Notes: generated from the letters alone by a model not told the origin. 64,000 bases of DNA from Yamadazyma tenuis (GCF_029203305.1 NC_089463.1:823001-887000), one strand, 5' to 3'. Positions 27,056-37,104 are shown, counted from the first letter of the stretch. Translations and numbers: made by a program.

Positions 27056-27456
27056 AAAAGCATGGTTGTAATATATAATGAACGTAATTGTAACCGCCCG
27101 TCATATCTCCGCGCAGGCTTCTCGCCAATTTTTCCGCAGCTCTCGCTGGTGCCCCGCCACAGGACCCCTGCCCACGGTCCCAGTTTCTTTTTTTTGTCGA
27201 TGCTCGCCCTACGTTTGCAAAATCAAGAACCCTCAATCCCAAATCCCTTTTACACAGATACTCATTACGAGACAACATAAAGTACGTCTCGGAGGACCTG
27301 ACCCATTATTGCCCATTCCAGTCACCCGCACAGGCTTCCCTGCATTATCGTCTCCTGTGTGCTGCCGTTCCAACCACTTTATCTGGGTACCCAAACCTTT
27401 CTTATCACGTCAACTGAGTGACCTGCGACCAGTGATAATTGTTTAATCCATATCAC
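27056..27456. other. Intergenic, promoter of the clamp-like gene
   Basis: 401 bp containing a CT-rich stretch with an uninterrupted run of eight thymines near 27190. The short overlapping frames here lack protein-like composition. No RNA gene is seen. Confidence 0.4.
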
Positions 27457-28452
27457 ATGACCACCCGTGTTTCGAATCTCCCAAATTCACCTCGTCCTCG
27501 TGTTCTGCTTAAGAACTCGGAATCTCCTCCGTCTACTCGAACCCCCCTGACCCCAGCATCATCAGTTCCATCTCCATCCCCATTTGCATCATCATCTCCC
27601 ACCAAAAAAACCGTTAAATCACCCCAGTCCTCAGCTCGCCCTAAGACAAGAGTGGGCCATTTGTTCCGGAAGGCTACGAGCGAGTTTGGAAGTTTCTTTC
27701 AAAGAATCAAATCTTTGGGGGACGAGGTTTTCAACGAAAACCAAGCAATCTCCGAACTTTTTGATACGTCCGACGCCGACTCACTTATGGACCGGATTGA
27801 GCGTATTTCCCGTGGATATAACGTCAACGAAGAGAAGTTTTTATTGGAGTACAAGAAACACAAAAACTTGGATAAGATATATATGAGCATGCAACAACGT
27901 CATTATCATGGTTCGAATCCCAACGAAGAGATCAAGAGCTCTTCAACCGTGTACTCCGATTCGGGTAACAATATTGGAGTGCAGTACGGTGTGAAGGAAG
28001 GGACACTCCAGGAACAATCGGAGACTCTAAACGATGAGGTAGAAGATGACGATGAGATGGCAGGTGATGACCAAGAAGATCAAGAATGTAGTCAGAACTC
28101 TCGTGACAAGATAACGTTTCACGACATTGACCTCGTGCATCTTCGCCAGGAATACGAAGAAGACAAAGAAACAAAGAAGAACTCCAATATTGGAGAGTTA
28201 CTTTGGGAATACAGACGGGCCAAGTGGGTTCAGCCCACCAAGACCAATTCACAAGCCGAAGCCCTTGAAACGCGTCACTTCTTTGACCAGATTCCCAAAG
28301 ATTCGTATGTTAAGGTATATAACTATCTTGTGGAAAAGGGAAGACCATTAAAGGCTGGTAGAAGGATCAATTTAAGTGATTTCATGAAAGTGGTAAATGC
28401 TGGATGGGAAGTGGAGGAAAAGTGGGATAGAGCTGCGAGAGGACTTGCATAG
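27457..28452 (+). CDS. Probable Gag1-like clamp (DUF4050-type) protein
   Basis: The true ATG is at 27457 (MTTRVSNLPNSPRPRV); the six codons upstream begin with TTG. The product is 331 residues. Residues 1-70 are Ser/Pro-rich and basic (SPTKKTVKSPQSSARPKTR). About 71-150 are helical, with KATSEFGSFFQRIKSLGDEV, and about 190-215 are strongly acidic (EVEDDDEMAGDDQEDQE). The C-terminal 95 residues hold the conserved-looking core: LLWEYRRAKWVQP, then IPKDSYVKVYNYLVEKGRPL and RRINLSDFMKVVNAGWEVEE. That pattern resembles the fungal Gag1-like clamp domain formerly DUF4050. The family assignment is from memory and uncertain; no molecular activity can be stated. Confidence 0.6.
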   Translation: MTTRVSNLPNSPRPRVLLKNSESPPSTRTPLTPASSVPSPSPFASSSPTKKTVKSPQSSARPKTRVGHLFRKATSEFGSFFQRIKSLGDEVFNENQAISELFDTSDADSLMDRIERISRGYNVNEEKFLLEYKKHKNLDKIYMSMQQRHYHGSNPNEEIKSSSTVYSDSGNNIGVQYGVKEGTLQEQSETLNDEVEDDDEMAGDDQEDQECSQNSRDKITFHDIDLVHLRQEYEEDKETKKNSNIGELLWEYRRAKWVQPTKTNSQAEALETRHFFDQIPKDSYVKVYNYLVEKGRPLKAGRRINLSDFMKVVNAGWEVEEKWDRAARGLA

Positions 28453-28612
28453 TCAAAACTTTTGGGTTTGTGGTAATACCAATGGTGTATATAAGTAGTA
28501 TGTAATCTAATTAATGAGTTAATTGTTGGTTCTGCTTGTATCTGTATCAGAAAGTCATCATATCATCACCCTGGTCCCTACATTAACCTGCCTTTCCATC
28601 AATCTGTCTCTA

Positions 28613-29041
28613 TCACTTCTTGTCTTGGTTATGCTCAACTATATGAAGAGTCTGTTTGAGAATCCGTAGGTCCTGGTCTATACGCTCAGCACAAGACTGG
28701 AAACTCAGTACCATGTCGGGCTCTCCTTCGAGACGTCTTTTGGTTCGCCTTATGGCCCTCTCAAGATCTGCTTTGCTCGTGGAGAGCCGTTCAAAGTTCA
28801 CAGCTATATCGTTGTTTAGCTGATTATTGATCTCCTTATCAAGGAGGTGGATAGTAGTGATTTTATCGAGAAGAGTGGAGCCATTGACATCATTGCGAGA
28901 GTTGTGCCTGATAGCAGTTTCTACAAAATGCTGTAGTTGTGTAGAAATTGTCTCAGACTCTTTGAGAGCCTTTCGTTGATGTTGTTTCGCTTTCACAAGA
29001 AGGCTGGTGTGGTCCATAACTGATTGATGGAGTTCGCGCAT
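28613..29041 (-). CDS. Small coiled-coil protein with KxDL-like motif
   Basis: A 142-residue, almost wholly helical protein starting MRELHQSVMDHTSLLVKAKQ. Heptad-type helices span about residues 1-60 and 65-135. Residues about 88-103 read TSKADLERAIRRTKRR, which resembles the KxDL motif of BLOC-1-related Kxd1 proteins (endosome maturation). That resemblance is short, so the assignment is only a suggestion; another small complex subunit is equally possible. Its start codon is only 31 bp from the start of the divergent gene at 29073, so the two promoters must overlap each other's transcripts. Confidence 0.55.
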   Translation of the reverse strand: MRELHQSVMDHTSLLVKAKQHQRKALKESETISTQLQHFVETAIRHNSRNDVNGSTLLDKITTIHLLDKEINNQLNNDIAVNFERLSTSKADLERAIRRTKRRLEGEPDMVLSFQSCAERIDQDLRILKQTLHIVEHNQDKK

Positions 29042-29072
29042 TTTGGATCAAGTCTTTGTTTAATAGTAGCTT

Positions 29073-30188
29073 ATGTCACTTACACCAGAAATCGTTGCAC
29101 AAGACGTGTTGTTTGCAGGTCCTCCTCCCACGACATCTGGTGGATCTTTTAAAGAGCTCTATGAATCCATTCGCTCGAAATCGCTGGTCGATCTGATCCT
29201 TGGTCAAACATACACGTTGATCAGGACATCTACTGATCTAAATGATTCTATAACCCTTTGGGAAATCCGTCTTCTTGTGTTAGTATTCAACAATCGGATA
29301 ACCCAAGCAAAATATGAGGCCGTCTGTTTGAACAATGTGCTTTATCTAGCTGAAAATGATAATGTTGCACCTGCTGCTGTCAGTTCAATTCCACCCAACC
29401 CACAAAACCAACGGGTGTACCCGCTCCCACGCAACAACAATGGAGTCATAGATCACAAGTTCTTGGTCCTTCTTCTTCGGTTGAAATCTGTACCGAATAT
29501 GTCCCTTGTAAATGAGTTCTACAAGCTTTGCTATCAACTCCGATTGAAATCTGATAATTACTCCCTGGACCAGTTACTGGTTAAGTTGATGAACTTGAGC
29601 TTTGATATTCTGGTGATTTTAATCATCAACAAAGACTATTTGACGCTTTTGAACTTGCTAGACTCGATGAAACTGGAGATAGAGTTGGATAAAAGTGAGC
29701 TATACGCTAGTGTTTTGAGTGGGGTCAAACTCCTCAGTATCTTGACAAAAATCTTGATTTTTGACCAAACCCAAACTCCCAGAGATGCTATCAAGCGGCA
29801 GTTACGAACCTCACATCTGGATGATTTCCATTTGGTTGTAGATAGCGCATTAGATGATTTGGTGTACGTTCTCAACAACATCAGTCCCATTTACTCGGCA
29901 ACCTTGACAGAAAAGGACGAAAGAACCGCCGCTACGGATATTTCTAAGGCTGATATCGATCTTGATAGGCTTGTGCTGATGGTTTTAGAAGGAAAAATCA
30001 CTGGCCGGATCTTGTGCAGTTTATTGGGAATGTGGGACTTGAAGAACAACTTCAAATTTGCTATTGAAGAGTCGGAATTTTTGGGCGAAGATTTGGTGCT
30101 GATCAGTAATCCAACGGTCTCTGACTGTTGTGCGTTGATTCGTATGGACTGGCTCAAACATATAAATAAGGTGTATGGATTGGAATAG
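29073..30188 (+). CDS. Unrecognised alpha-helical protein, 371 aa
   Basis: A 371-residue frame with a clean ATG (MSLTPEIVAQDVLFAGPPPT). After a short flexible N-terminus the sequence is leucine-rich and helical throughout (LWEIRLLVLVFNNRITQA, HKFLVLLLRLKSVPN, LVKLMNLSFDILVILIINKD, LNLLDSMKLEIEL), suggestive of a TPR- or solenoid-like fold. It has no signal peptide, and the hydrophobic stretches look like helix cores rather than membrane spans. A TRAPPC12-type TPR protein is one possibility that I cannot confirm. It is convergent with nothing and is followed by RPL31 on the same strand. Confidence 0.6.
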   Translation: MSLTPEIVAQDVLFAGPPPTTSGGSFKELYESIRSKSLVDLILGQTYTLIRTSTDLNDSITLWEIRLLVLVFNNRITQAKYEAVCLNNVLYLAENDNVAPAAVSSIPPNPQNQRVYPLPRNNNGVIDHKFLVLLLRLKSVPNMSLVNEFYKLCYQLRLKSDNYSLDQLLVKLMNLSFDILVILIINKDYLTLLNLLDSMKLEIELDKSELYASVLSGVKLLSILTKILIFDQTQTPRDAIKRQLRTSHLDDFHLVVDSALDDLVYVLNNISPIYSATLTEKDERTAATDISKADIDLDRLVLMVLEGKITGRILCSLLGMWDLKNNFKFAIEESEFLGEDLVLISNPTVSDCCALIRMDWLKHINKVYGLE

Positions 30189-30212
30189 GTTAAGTCTACA
30201 TATAGAGGTTGT

Positions 30213-30220
30213 AGCCCTAA
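30213..30220. promoter_or_regulatory. Tbf1-type site upstream of RPL31
   Basis: AGCCCTAA fits the ARCCCTAA site bound by Tbf1, which controls ribosomal protein genes in Candida albicans. It lies 149 bp upstream of the RPL31 start codon. Confidence 0.6.
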
Positions 30221-30230
30221 GTGTGTGGGC

Positions 30231-30238
30231 TGTGACTG
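30231..30238. promoter_or_regulatory. HomolD-like box upstream of RPL31
   Basis: TGTGACTG is the reverse complement of CAGTCACA, the HomolD box of fission-yeast and many other fungal ribosomal protein promoters. It sits 10 bp past the Tbf1-type site, 131 bp before the start codon. Confidence 0.5.
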
Positions 30239-30369
30239 GTTTTGCTTTTCGCGGGAACGGGAATTGGCGCTTTTGTGCCACTTGCACCTCATTCGCACCA
30301 GGGAAATTTTTCAGTGTGAGAAATTTTTAAACCTTTTTTAATATTGAATAATTAACTAATTGCATCAAA

Positions 30370-31083
30370 ATGGCTGTCCAAGACGTTGTTACCCGTGAAT
30401 ACACCATCAACTTGCACAAGAGAGTATGTAAAAACCCTCCACCTTTCAATGTTTTTCTGGAACGTGGATATGTGATGACTCCAGCTACCTTGATTTGAAT
30501 GATACCAGAACAGACCGATGACGAATATCACCAGAAGAAATTCCTTTTCTATGAGCTCTTAGCAAGCGTCTGGATAGCACTCAGGTTTGTTACCTGATGG
30601 CTACTTGAAGTGTAGCTTGCATATTCAAGACGAGACAATGAACTATACCGGCTATATGAGACTCAACATGAGTAGTTGTGCTATACTCCATTATTGAGAT
30701 TTCGTCCAATGTTCTGTAGGAACCTATTATCACATACCCCTGGTATATTCCAGCAAAATTATCGTCTTTTGACTAGTAATACTAACAATTTTTAGTTACA
30801 CGGTGCTCACTTCAAAAAGAGAGCCCCAAAGGCTGTCAAGGCTATCAAGAAGTTCGCTACTTTGCACATGGGAACCTCTGATGTCAGATTGGACCCAAGA
30901 TTGAACGTTCAAATCTGGAAGAGAGGTGTCCAAGGTGTTGACAAGAGAATGAGATTGAGAATCTCTAGAAAGAGAAATGACGAAGAAGACGCTAAGGAAA
31001 AGTTGTTTGCCTACGTCGAACCAGTCATTGTTGCCTCTGCCAAGGGTTTACACACCGTGGTTGTTGACGAAGATGAAGCTTAA
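30370..31083 (+). CDS. RPL31: 60S ribosomal protein L31 (eL31), one intron
   Basis: Exon 1 is 30370-30423 (MAVQDVVTREYTINLHKR) and exon 2 is 30796-31083, giving 113 residues, the normal eL31 length. Exon 2 starts LHGAHFKKRAPKAVKAIKK and ends HTVVVDEDEA. The split after HKR and the phase-0 junction match other yeast RPL31 genes. eL31 sits near the polypeptide exit tunnel of the large subunit and contacts tunnel-associated factors. Codon use is strongly biased (AAG, AGA, TTG), as expected for high expression. Tbf1- and HomolD-type sites lie upstream. Confidence 0.96.
30424..30795 (+). other. Spliceosomal intron of RPL31
   Basis: A 372-nt intron with the canonical yeast signals: donor GTATGT at 30424-30429, branch site TACTAAC at 30780-30786, and acceptor TTTAG ending at 30795. 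The branch adenosine is about 10 nt from the acceptor AG, a very short spacing. The interior contains possible C/D-box-like motifs, discussed under findings. Confidence 0.95.
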
Positions 31084-32085
31084 ATTCTTTACCATAAAAT
31101 ATTTAAATAGTTAATGTAGAATAAGGAATTAATATTCTAAGTATTTGAAAATAGTATTTGATAATGAATGTTCAAACAATCAGAGAAAGTACTAGGCGAA
31201 GAAAGAACTATTGCCATGTGTGAAATCTGTTGTTCAGCTAAGGCACAAAATCCTTTCCAAGTCAACGATTTGAAGAAATGAATTTATACGTAGTCATACA
31301 AGGAATACGAGGGGACTCAGAGGATAAGTAAAATCTTTAGGCCAAGCCTACGAACTGAGGGCTCAATTTCATCTTTGATTGGAATAGTCGATTTCGTCTA
31401 ATAAAGTTAGTAAAAAGATCAAAAGATAAACGATAATTCAGTGTAACTATGACAAATTACCATATCATTGCAATTAGGTATGATTAATCAAAACGACTAA
31501 AGCCTAAAAATTTGCTCTCTAATGGTATTAAAAAGAAGATTTTTCATCATCATTATCAGTTTGGCACTTGTTACATACACTTCTAAATGACTGTTGGTAT
31601 GGAAGTTGGATGTTCGAATAAAAAATTTGGCAGTGCGTGAGAATGAGATGAGTGGTATGTCCGGGTAACTAGGGGAATTGGGAGAATGTCAACAGAAGAG
31701 TAATAGATACTTAATTATGAAATTTATGTTGAATCTCCCTTCCTCTTGCCTTATATTATTTCGTAGATCAAATTTGGTGGATTAAATTATACGCTAAGTA
31801 GCTCAAAAAGATTTATTTTTGTTTTGCTTTGGAATAATTTGCAGTTTTGGACCAAAAAGATTTTTTTATCAGTCAATATTCACGAATTGTACTCTTGATA
31901 CATGGATGTATCCTCTATCGTTTACGATTCTTCTTAGACCTCTTTTTTGCCCTTTCAACCTCTTGTTCATCCTCTGGCTGTGAAATTTTCATTTCCCCAG
32001 AAAATCGACATTTCCGCGGCACACAAATCCTGTCATCATCCACATACTGCTCATATAAAATTCATACAATAAACCACTGAGAGAC
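31084..32085. other. Long AT-rich intergenic region, RPL31 to PEX6
   Basis: 1002 bp with no plausible ORF above about 77 codons. It is AT-rich, with many A/T runs near 31380-31830, and a pyrimidine-rich leader (tcttagacctcttttttgcc) lies about 150 bp before PEX6. I see no tRNA, snoRNA or transposon remnant. Confidence 0.45.
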
Positions 32086-35000
32086 ATGCCGTCAGCTGAA
32101 GAAACTGGGTATGGGTCTATCCTCACCATTGCTAATCTTCAAGTGATCAATGACCCTTCAATCCAAGAGTATGACTCCCTACAAGTGTCTATGGAGCTCT
32201 TTCTCAAGCTATTTCCTAGCGCAAATACTAGTGATAAAGTTGAGGATAGATTCGTATTGATCAAGTTCTTAGGATCTCCAGACCACTTCCATCTGTTCAA
32301 GTTGTTCAAGATAAGCAAAATCAGCGATTATTTATCTGGGAGTATGGTGGTATTCATCAATGATACCTATTTATCGCAGTTCTCCAGCAGGTTCACATTG
32401 ACAACTGCTTTAATCCAGTCAGTTGGTCATGAAGAAATCCCCAATCTCGATGATGTGTTTGTCGCTGTTCCTGGTGAAATCTACCTGATTTTAAAGAACA
32501 AAACTAGTGATTCTGTTAAAAATTGTTTCATGAAGAAGTACTTGCATGGCTCTATTGCGTGTCAGGACGACTTGGTGAGAGAAATCAATGGAGAGATCAT
32601 TTTGTGTGAGCCTGTACGCCAAGGCCGTGTGACTCGGGACACAAACATCTACTTTGTCAAGAAGGAGCAAAAACAGCTGTCCGAAGTAGACGAAAATATC
32701 GACCAAACCGATGACATTAACTTGTCTAACTACCTTTCTTCGTCCCTTAATATTGACCTTCAGCTGTCTGTGTTTTGTGACTTCAAAATCGCTCCTTTGA
32801 TAAATCAATTACTCATCAACAATTTACCCGACATCTGGGCCAAAGAAGATAGCGAATTGTTTGTATTTATCAGGACTAAAGAATTGGCCAGACTTGGATT
32901 TCCTGTATTCAATGGTGATAGTGTCTACTTGAACACTGGATCCAATAAGCTCGTGGTAAAGATCTTCACCATTATTGAACCTAGTGATACTTTTAGTTTT
33001 GGAACCATTTACATTCTGCCTATTCTTTTGATAAACTTGGATTTACAAACGGGCGATTTGGTTCATATGGAGCCATTGAATCCTATAAAGGATAAAGATC
33101 TTCAGATCTCAGCTATAGTGCCGTTGGCTAAGACTGTTACTATTTCAAGAATTGCATCGCCTATTACTTTGGACAAAACTTATCAACAGCATTTCTTCTC
33201 GGCATTGAAGACCTCCTTCAATTCAAGCTTCAAAGTGGTTCAAGCTGGCGATTTTATCCATGTTACTATTGACTCAATTTTGTCTAAAACGATGTTTGAC
33301 TTGGGACAAGATGATGATGCTGTTCGTGTCATTCCCACTGGGGACCCCGATTCAGTAGCCTGGTTCAAGATTGTTGAGGTGTTGGGTGATGAAGAAGCTC
33401 CACAAAGTGCTCAATTCAGAATCGATCCTCTTAAAACACGGATGATTTTATCAGGGGTGGAGTTCACCAAGATTCCGAAAAATGAGCTGAACAATTGGTA
33501 TGAATACTCGCTGCTTCCTCCAGTATTCAATTACAATAGATTCACTTCCCAAGGGGGTTCGGTGTTTCAATATGCAAAGACTTTAAAGAAAATCATTCTG
33601 ACTAACAAGAATTCAAAAATTAACCTCAAGACATTTGTGATGTTAAGTTCGATGTCTCGAGGTTTGGGTAAGACTACCTTGGTAAGAAACTTGAGTATTG
33701 AGCTTGGTTTGAACCTCATTGAGTTGGACTGTGTTGATTTCATAAATCCAGGGAGTGAACTCAAAACTATTGGTTTGATAAGTGGATCCATTGAAAAGTT
33801 ATTGAGTCAAGACCATGAAAAGGATTCATCTTTCAATATCATCTACTTGAAACATATTGAAAGTCTATGTCCCGAAATCAACGAAAATGAGCAAGGTGCT
33901 GGTGTGTCTACGTCTTTGGCATTGAAGCTAATTCAATTGTTTGAAGGCTATTTCGACTCTAGAGACAATATTATCTTTGTTTTCAGTACCAATGACGTGG
34001 ATAAAGTTAACAATAACTTGAAACTGATTGTGAAATTCCAAATTGATTTCGGAGTTCCCAATGAGGATGAAAGATTGGAGATTTTCAAGTTTTTGATCAA
34101 AAATGAAACAAAACCTCTGGTTGATGAATTCATTCCTGAGGTTTATGACTATGTTGATGGCTTTACCGGAAATAATACCCTAAATTTTGGGTTTCAAATT
34201 AGAAAAGATGTAAAGCTCCAAAATTTAGCCTTACAATCTGCCGGTTTAACCCCTAGAGATTTGATTTCGATCTTCAAAAAATCTAAGAACCTTGCAATTA
34301 AAAGATTGCGGAAGCTTTCCAAGGACTTGGAGAAGCTAGTTAAGGTTGGTAATGGTGGAACGATCGAGTTGGTGCCTCTGGATTTCAACAGTGCCATCAA
34401 CGAGGCAAGAAACGAATTTAGTGACTCTATTGGTGCACCTCGTATTCCAAATGTCAAATGGGAAGATATCGGTGGTCTAGATGTTGTGAAAGACGAAATT
34501 TTGGACACTATCGATATGCCTTTAAAGCACCCTGAGTTGTTTAACAATGGTCTCAAGAAGCGTTCTGGTATTTTGTTCTATGGTCCTCCCGGTACCGGTA
34601 AGACTTTATTAGCAAAAGCCATTGCAACCAACTTTTCTTTGAATTTCTTCAGTGTTAAAGGGCCAGAGTTGTTAAACATGTACATTGGTGAAAGTGAAGC
34701 CAATGTTCGTAGAGTATTTCAGAAAGCTAGAGATGCAAAACCCTGTGTTATCTTTTTCGATGAGTTGGACTCGGTCGCTCCGAAGAGAGGTAACCAAGGA
34801 GACTCTGGAGGAGTTATGGATAGAATTGTTTCTCAATTATTGGCTGAATTGGACGGAATGAGTGGAGGAAATGGAAATGGGGATGGTGTTTTTGTGGTGG
34901 GAGCCACTAATAGACCCGATTTGTTGGATGAAGCTTTATTGAGACCAGGAAGATACGACAAAATGTTGTATTTGGGGATCAGTGACACCAATGACAAACA

Positions 35001-35547
35001 AGTGAAGATCTTGGAGGCTTTAACAAGGAAGTTTAAACTCGATGACGATGTCAATTTGGACCAAATTGCTGAAAATTGTACCTTCAATTTCACAGGTGCC
35101 GATTTTTATGCATTGTGTTCTGACTCTATGTTGAATGCCATGACTAGACTTGCCAATGAAGTTGATATAAAGATTACCCAATACAACGAGAAATTGATTG
35201 CCGAAGGTAAAGATGCGATGTCCACCAGATGGTGGTTCGATAACATTGCAACTGAAGATGACACAGAAGTGGTAGTGAAGATGGTAGATTTTTTGAAGGC
35301 TCAAAGAGAGTTAGTTCCCTCAGTCAGTTCTGAAGAATTGGCACATTACTTGAAGATCAGACAAAACTTTGAAGGATCAAAGCAGAAAAAAGAAGTCAAC
35401 GGCTCTATCAATAATGAACCGACAGATGCCAATGGAGAGCTGAATGGTATCCATGAAGTGTCATTTGCAGCTGATATTTCTCAACAATCTCCACCAAATG
35501 GGACAACTGTCACTGAACTTGATGGCGTTTCTATCCAAAACGACTGA
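32086..35547 (+). CDS. PEX6: Peroxisomal AAA ATPase Pex6
   Basis: Pex6 forms the Pex1-Pex6 hetero-hexameric motor that extracts the Pex5 receptor from the peroxisomal membrane. The frame is 1153 residues (usual 1030-1160). Two N-terminal domains occupy about 1-480. The D1 ATPase is degenerate: the Walker A region reads MSRGLGKTTLVRN and the Walker B position reads NIIYLKHIES without an Asp-Glu pair, as usual for Pex6. D2 is canonical: GPPGTGKTLLAKAIAT near 831, VIFFDELDSVAPKRG near 889, and GATNRPDLLDEALLRPGRYD near 942. The C-terminal 60 residues are Asn/Ser-rich. The CTG at 34024 (residue 647) lies where Ser is plausible. Confidence 0.95.
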   Translation: MPSAEETGYGSILTIANLQVINDPSIQEYDSLQVSMELFLKLFPSANTSDKVEDRFVLIKFLGSPDHFHLFKLFKISKISDYLSGSMVVFINDTYLSQFSSRFTLTTALIQSVGHEEIPNLDDVFVAVPGEIYLILKNKTSDSVKNCFMKKYLHGSIACQDDLVREINGEIILCEPVRQGRVTRDTNIYFVKKEQKQLSEVDENIDQTDDINLSNYLSSSLNIDLQLSVFCDFKIAPLINQLLINNLPDIWAKEDSELFVFIRTKELARLGFPVFNGDSVYLNTGSNKLVVKIFTIIEPSDTFSFGTIYILPILLINLDLQTGDLVHMEPLNPIKDKDLQISAIVPLAKTVTISRIASPITLDKTYQQHFFSALKTSFNSSFKVVQAGDFIHVTIDSILSKTMFDLGQDDDAVRVIPTGDPDSVAWFKIVEVLGDEEAPQSAQFRIDPLKTRMILSGVEFTKIPKNELNNWYEYSLLPPVFNYNRFTSQGGSVFQYAKTLKKIILTNKNSKINLKTFVMLSSMSRGLGKTTLVRNLSIELGLNLIELDCVDFINPGSELKTIGLISGSIEKLLSQDHEKDSSFNIIYLKHIESLCPEINENEQGAGVSTSLALKLIQLFEGYFDSRDNIIFVFSTNDVDKVNNNLKLIVKFQIDFGVPNEDERLEIFKFLIKNETKPLVDEFIPEVYDYVDGFTGNNTLNFGFQIRKDVKLQNLALQSAGLTPRDLISIFKKSKNLAIKRLRKLSKDLEKLVKVGNGGTIELVPLDFNSAINEARNEFSDSIGAPRIPNVKWEDIGGLDVVKDEILDTIDMPLKHPELFNNGLKKRSGILFYGPPGTGKTLLAKAIATNFSLNFFSVKGPELLNMYIGESEANVRRVFQKARDAKPCVIFFDELDSVAPKRGNQGDSGGVMDRIVSQLLAELDGMSGGNGNGDGVFVVGATNRPDLLDEALLRPGRYDKMLYLGISDTNDKQVKILEALTRKFKLDDDVNLDQIAENCTFNFTGADFYALCSDSMLNAMTRLANEVDIKITQYNEKLIAEGKDAMSTRWWFDNIATEDDTEVVVKMVDFLKAQRELVPSVSSEELAHYLKIRQNFEGSKQKKEVNGSINNEPTDANGELNGIHEVSFAADISQQSPPNGTTVTELDGVSIQND

Positions 35548-35675
35548 TACAATTCAGATCCCCTAGAGTAGAATGTTCGTCATCTACTGTGGCTACTGGT
35601 AGCTCTTCAATCCTATGTTTCATTCCATAGACATAAATAATATTTACAAGACTGTCTTTGTACAAGCGGTTGGAG

Positions 35676-36098
35676 TCATTTTCTTGACAATGGGCTTTCA
35701 TCCAAGATGGCCTTGGCTTCATTGATCTTTTGACTCAAATACACACTGCCATTTCTATCTGGATGATTGGCAATCATCAACTTTCTATATCGGTCTTTGA
35801 TGATCTGCTTATTTAGATGAATTATCTCATCTCCTTCTATGCCTAGGACCATAAGAGCCTCATTTTCGGTCATCTTGGCTCCAAATCCTTCGTTGATAAA
35901 CCTTCGTCGTATATAGTCATGCTGGGATGCATGTGGATGGGAAACATCGAATGTCGTTGGTCTTTGCACCTTTATGTTGTTGAGCAAACCTATCATTTCT
36001 GGGGTTAAGAGATTGAACTTTCGGTATGCAGAAGCTGTGGTTTTCACAGCAAATGCAACGATGGTGGCTCCTACCCCCACTATTATTGGAAGAACCAT
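35676..36098 (-). CDS. MDJ2: Mitochondrial inner-membrane J-protein Mdj2
   Basis: Mdj2 is a Pam18/Tim14-like J-protein that stimulates mitochondrial Hsp70 at the TIM23 import motor. The 140-residue product begins MVLPIIVGVGATIVAFAVK, a single transmembrane segment typical of Mdj2. The C-terminal J domain includes MTENEALMVLGIEGDEI, the HPD tripeptide in RKLMIANHPDRNGS, and KINEAKAILDES. The N-terminus separates it from Pam18, which has a longer intermembrane-space segment. Length compares with 146 in S. cerevisiae. It converges on PEX6, with 128 bp between stop codons. Confidence 0.9.
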   Translation of the reverse strand: MVLPIIVGVGATIVAFAVKTTASAYRKFNLLTPEMIGLLNNIKVQRPTTFDVSHPHASQHDYIRRRFINEGFGAKMTENEALMVLGIEGDEIIHLNKQIIKDRYRKLMIANHPDRNGSVYLSQKINEAKAILDESPLSRK

Positions 36099-36616
36099 GT
36101 TTAGCAGAACACAAAAATGCGAATGCGAGTAGAATAGTAGATACTACTACTATACTTTTGGGAGTAAGCATCTTTGGGAGCTTTTGGCATTTCATGGGTG
36201 TGCTTGTTCTTTGGTGAAACTAGCTGTCATTTTTCAGAAGTCCAGAGGATGACCATTTGTCTGGTGAAATTTTGTCCACTTTCACTTTTTCACTTTTTTA
36301 CTCTTCCACATCAGAATATAAAACATGGAAGATTTGTGAATTCCACATTTTCTGCATGATAAGTGAAATACATTTTAAGTATAGAAATTTCTCCAAAGAC
36401 ACCAACAAGAATCAAACAGCTAGTATATTGTTCAGCCAGTAATCACTTCACTCGAATATATCTCTTTTGCATCAAATTATTCACAAGTATTGGTCTTATA
36501 GATCAGAGTCGTGCGGCGCAAAAATGTCACGCTGTGAGATCTTTGTTTGTCCTGATGATCCGGCTAAGTAGCAGCTAATCACATATACTAACTGTATTCA
36601 CCTGTTTAAAGCTATC

Positions 36617-36622
36617 CACGTG
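36617..36622. promoter_or_regulatory. E-box CACGTG
   Basis: CACGTG, immediately followed by ACTC, lies 621 bp upstream of CDC19 and 519 bp upstream of MDJ2. Such E-boxes are bound by Cbf1 or Tye7; Tye7 is a known glycolytic regulator in Candida. The distance makes the target uncertain. Confidence 0.4.
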
Positions 36623-37087
36623 ACTCGAATTTTTGTGTTTACACTAAGAATAATGGGCCTAGTAAATTCACAGTATTTCTAGATGCCAGTAGTTGCATAC
36701 TTCCGTATCAGCTTATGGACAGGAAGACTTGAAAACTCCGAAACCCCTAGGAATCCAATCATACTATCTGGAAGTATTCAGTATTCCTAAGGTCAAAATC
36801 CCCCAAAACTTCGATAAATTGTACGAAACACCCTAAGCAACTCGAGAAACCGATGCAATAGTATATCAGGCCAACTACAATTGCGCAATTGGTTGATTCT
36901 AAGAATACTATTTAGAAAAATTTTCACTTATCAGACAGGACAAGAATATGTCCTTAACTCTTTGACCAGAGCCTGTAGAGCTTCCGAATTTGCACAGTAT
37001 ATTGCAAGCCTAGTGTGGTATGTTGACCCCAACTACAGAAATGCTACCATCTCTCACTAAAAATATAAATGCTTTCAAACTGGTCTA

Positions 37088-37104
37088 CGGATAACAATCA
37101 ACCG
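37088..37104. promoter_or_regulatory. Gal4-type site CGG-N11-CCG upstream of CDC19
   Basis: CGG at 37088-37090 and CCG at 37102-37104 are separated by exactly 11 bp, the Gal4 spacing. It lies 139 bp upstream of the pyruvate kinase start. In Candida albicans, Gal4 is rewired to glycolytic genes, so this fits its target set. Confidence 0.6.

Noticed and set aside
27908..27921. B-box-like GGTTCGAATCCC inside the clamp-like gene, suggesting a tRNA or extra TFIIIC site
   Set aside because: There is no A box or cloverleaf upstream, and the bases are in-frame codons (GGT TCG AAT CCC) of a long ORF.
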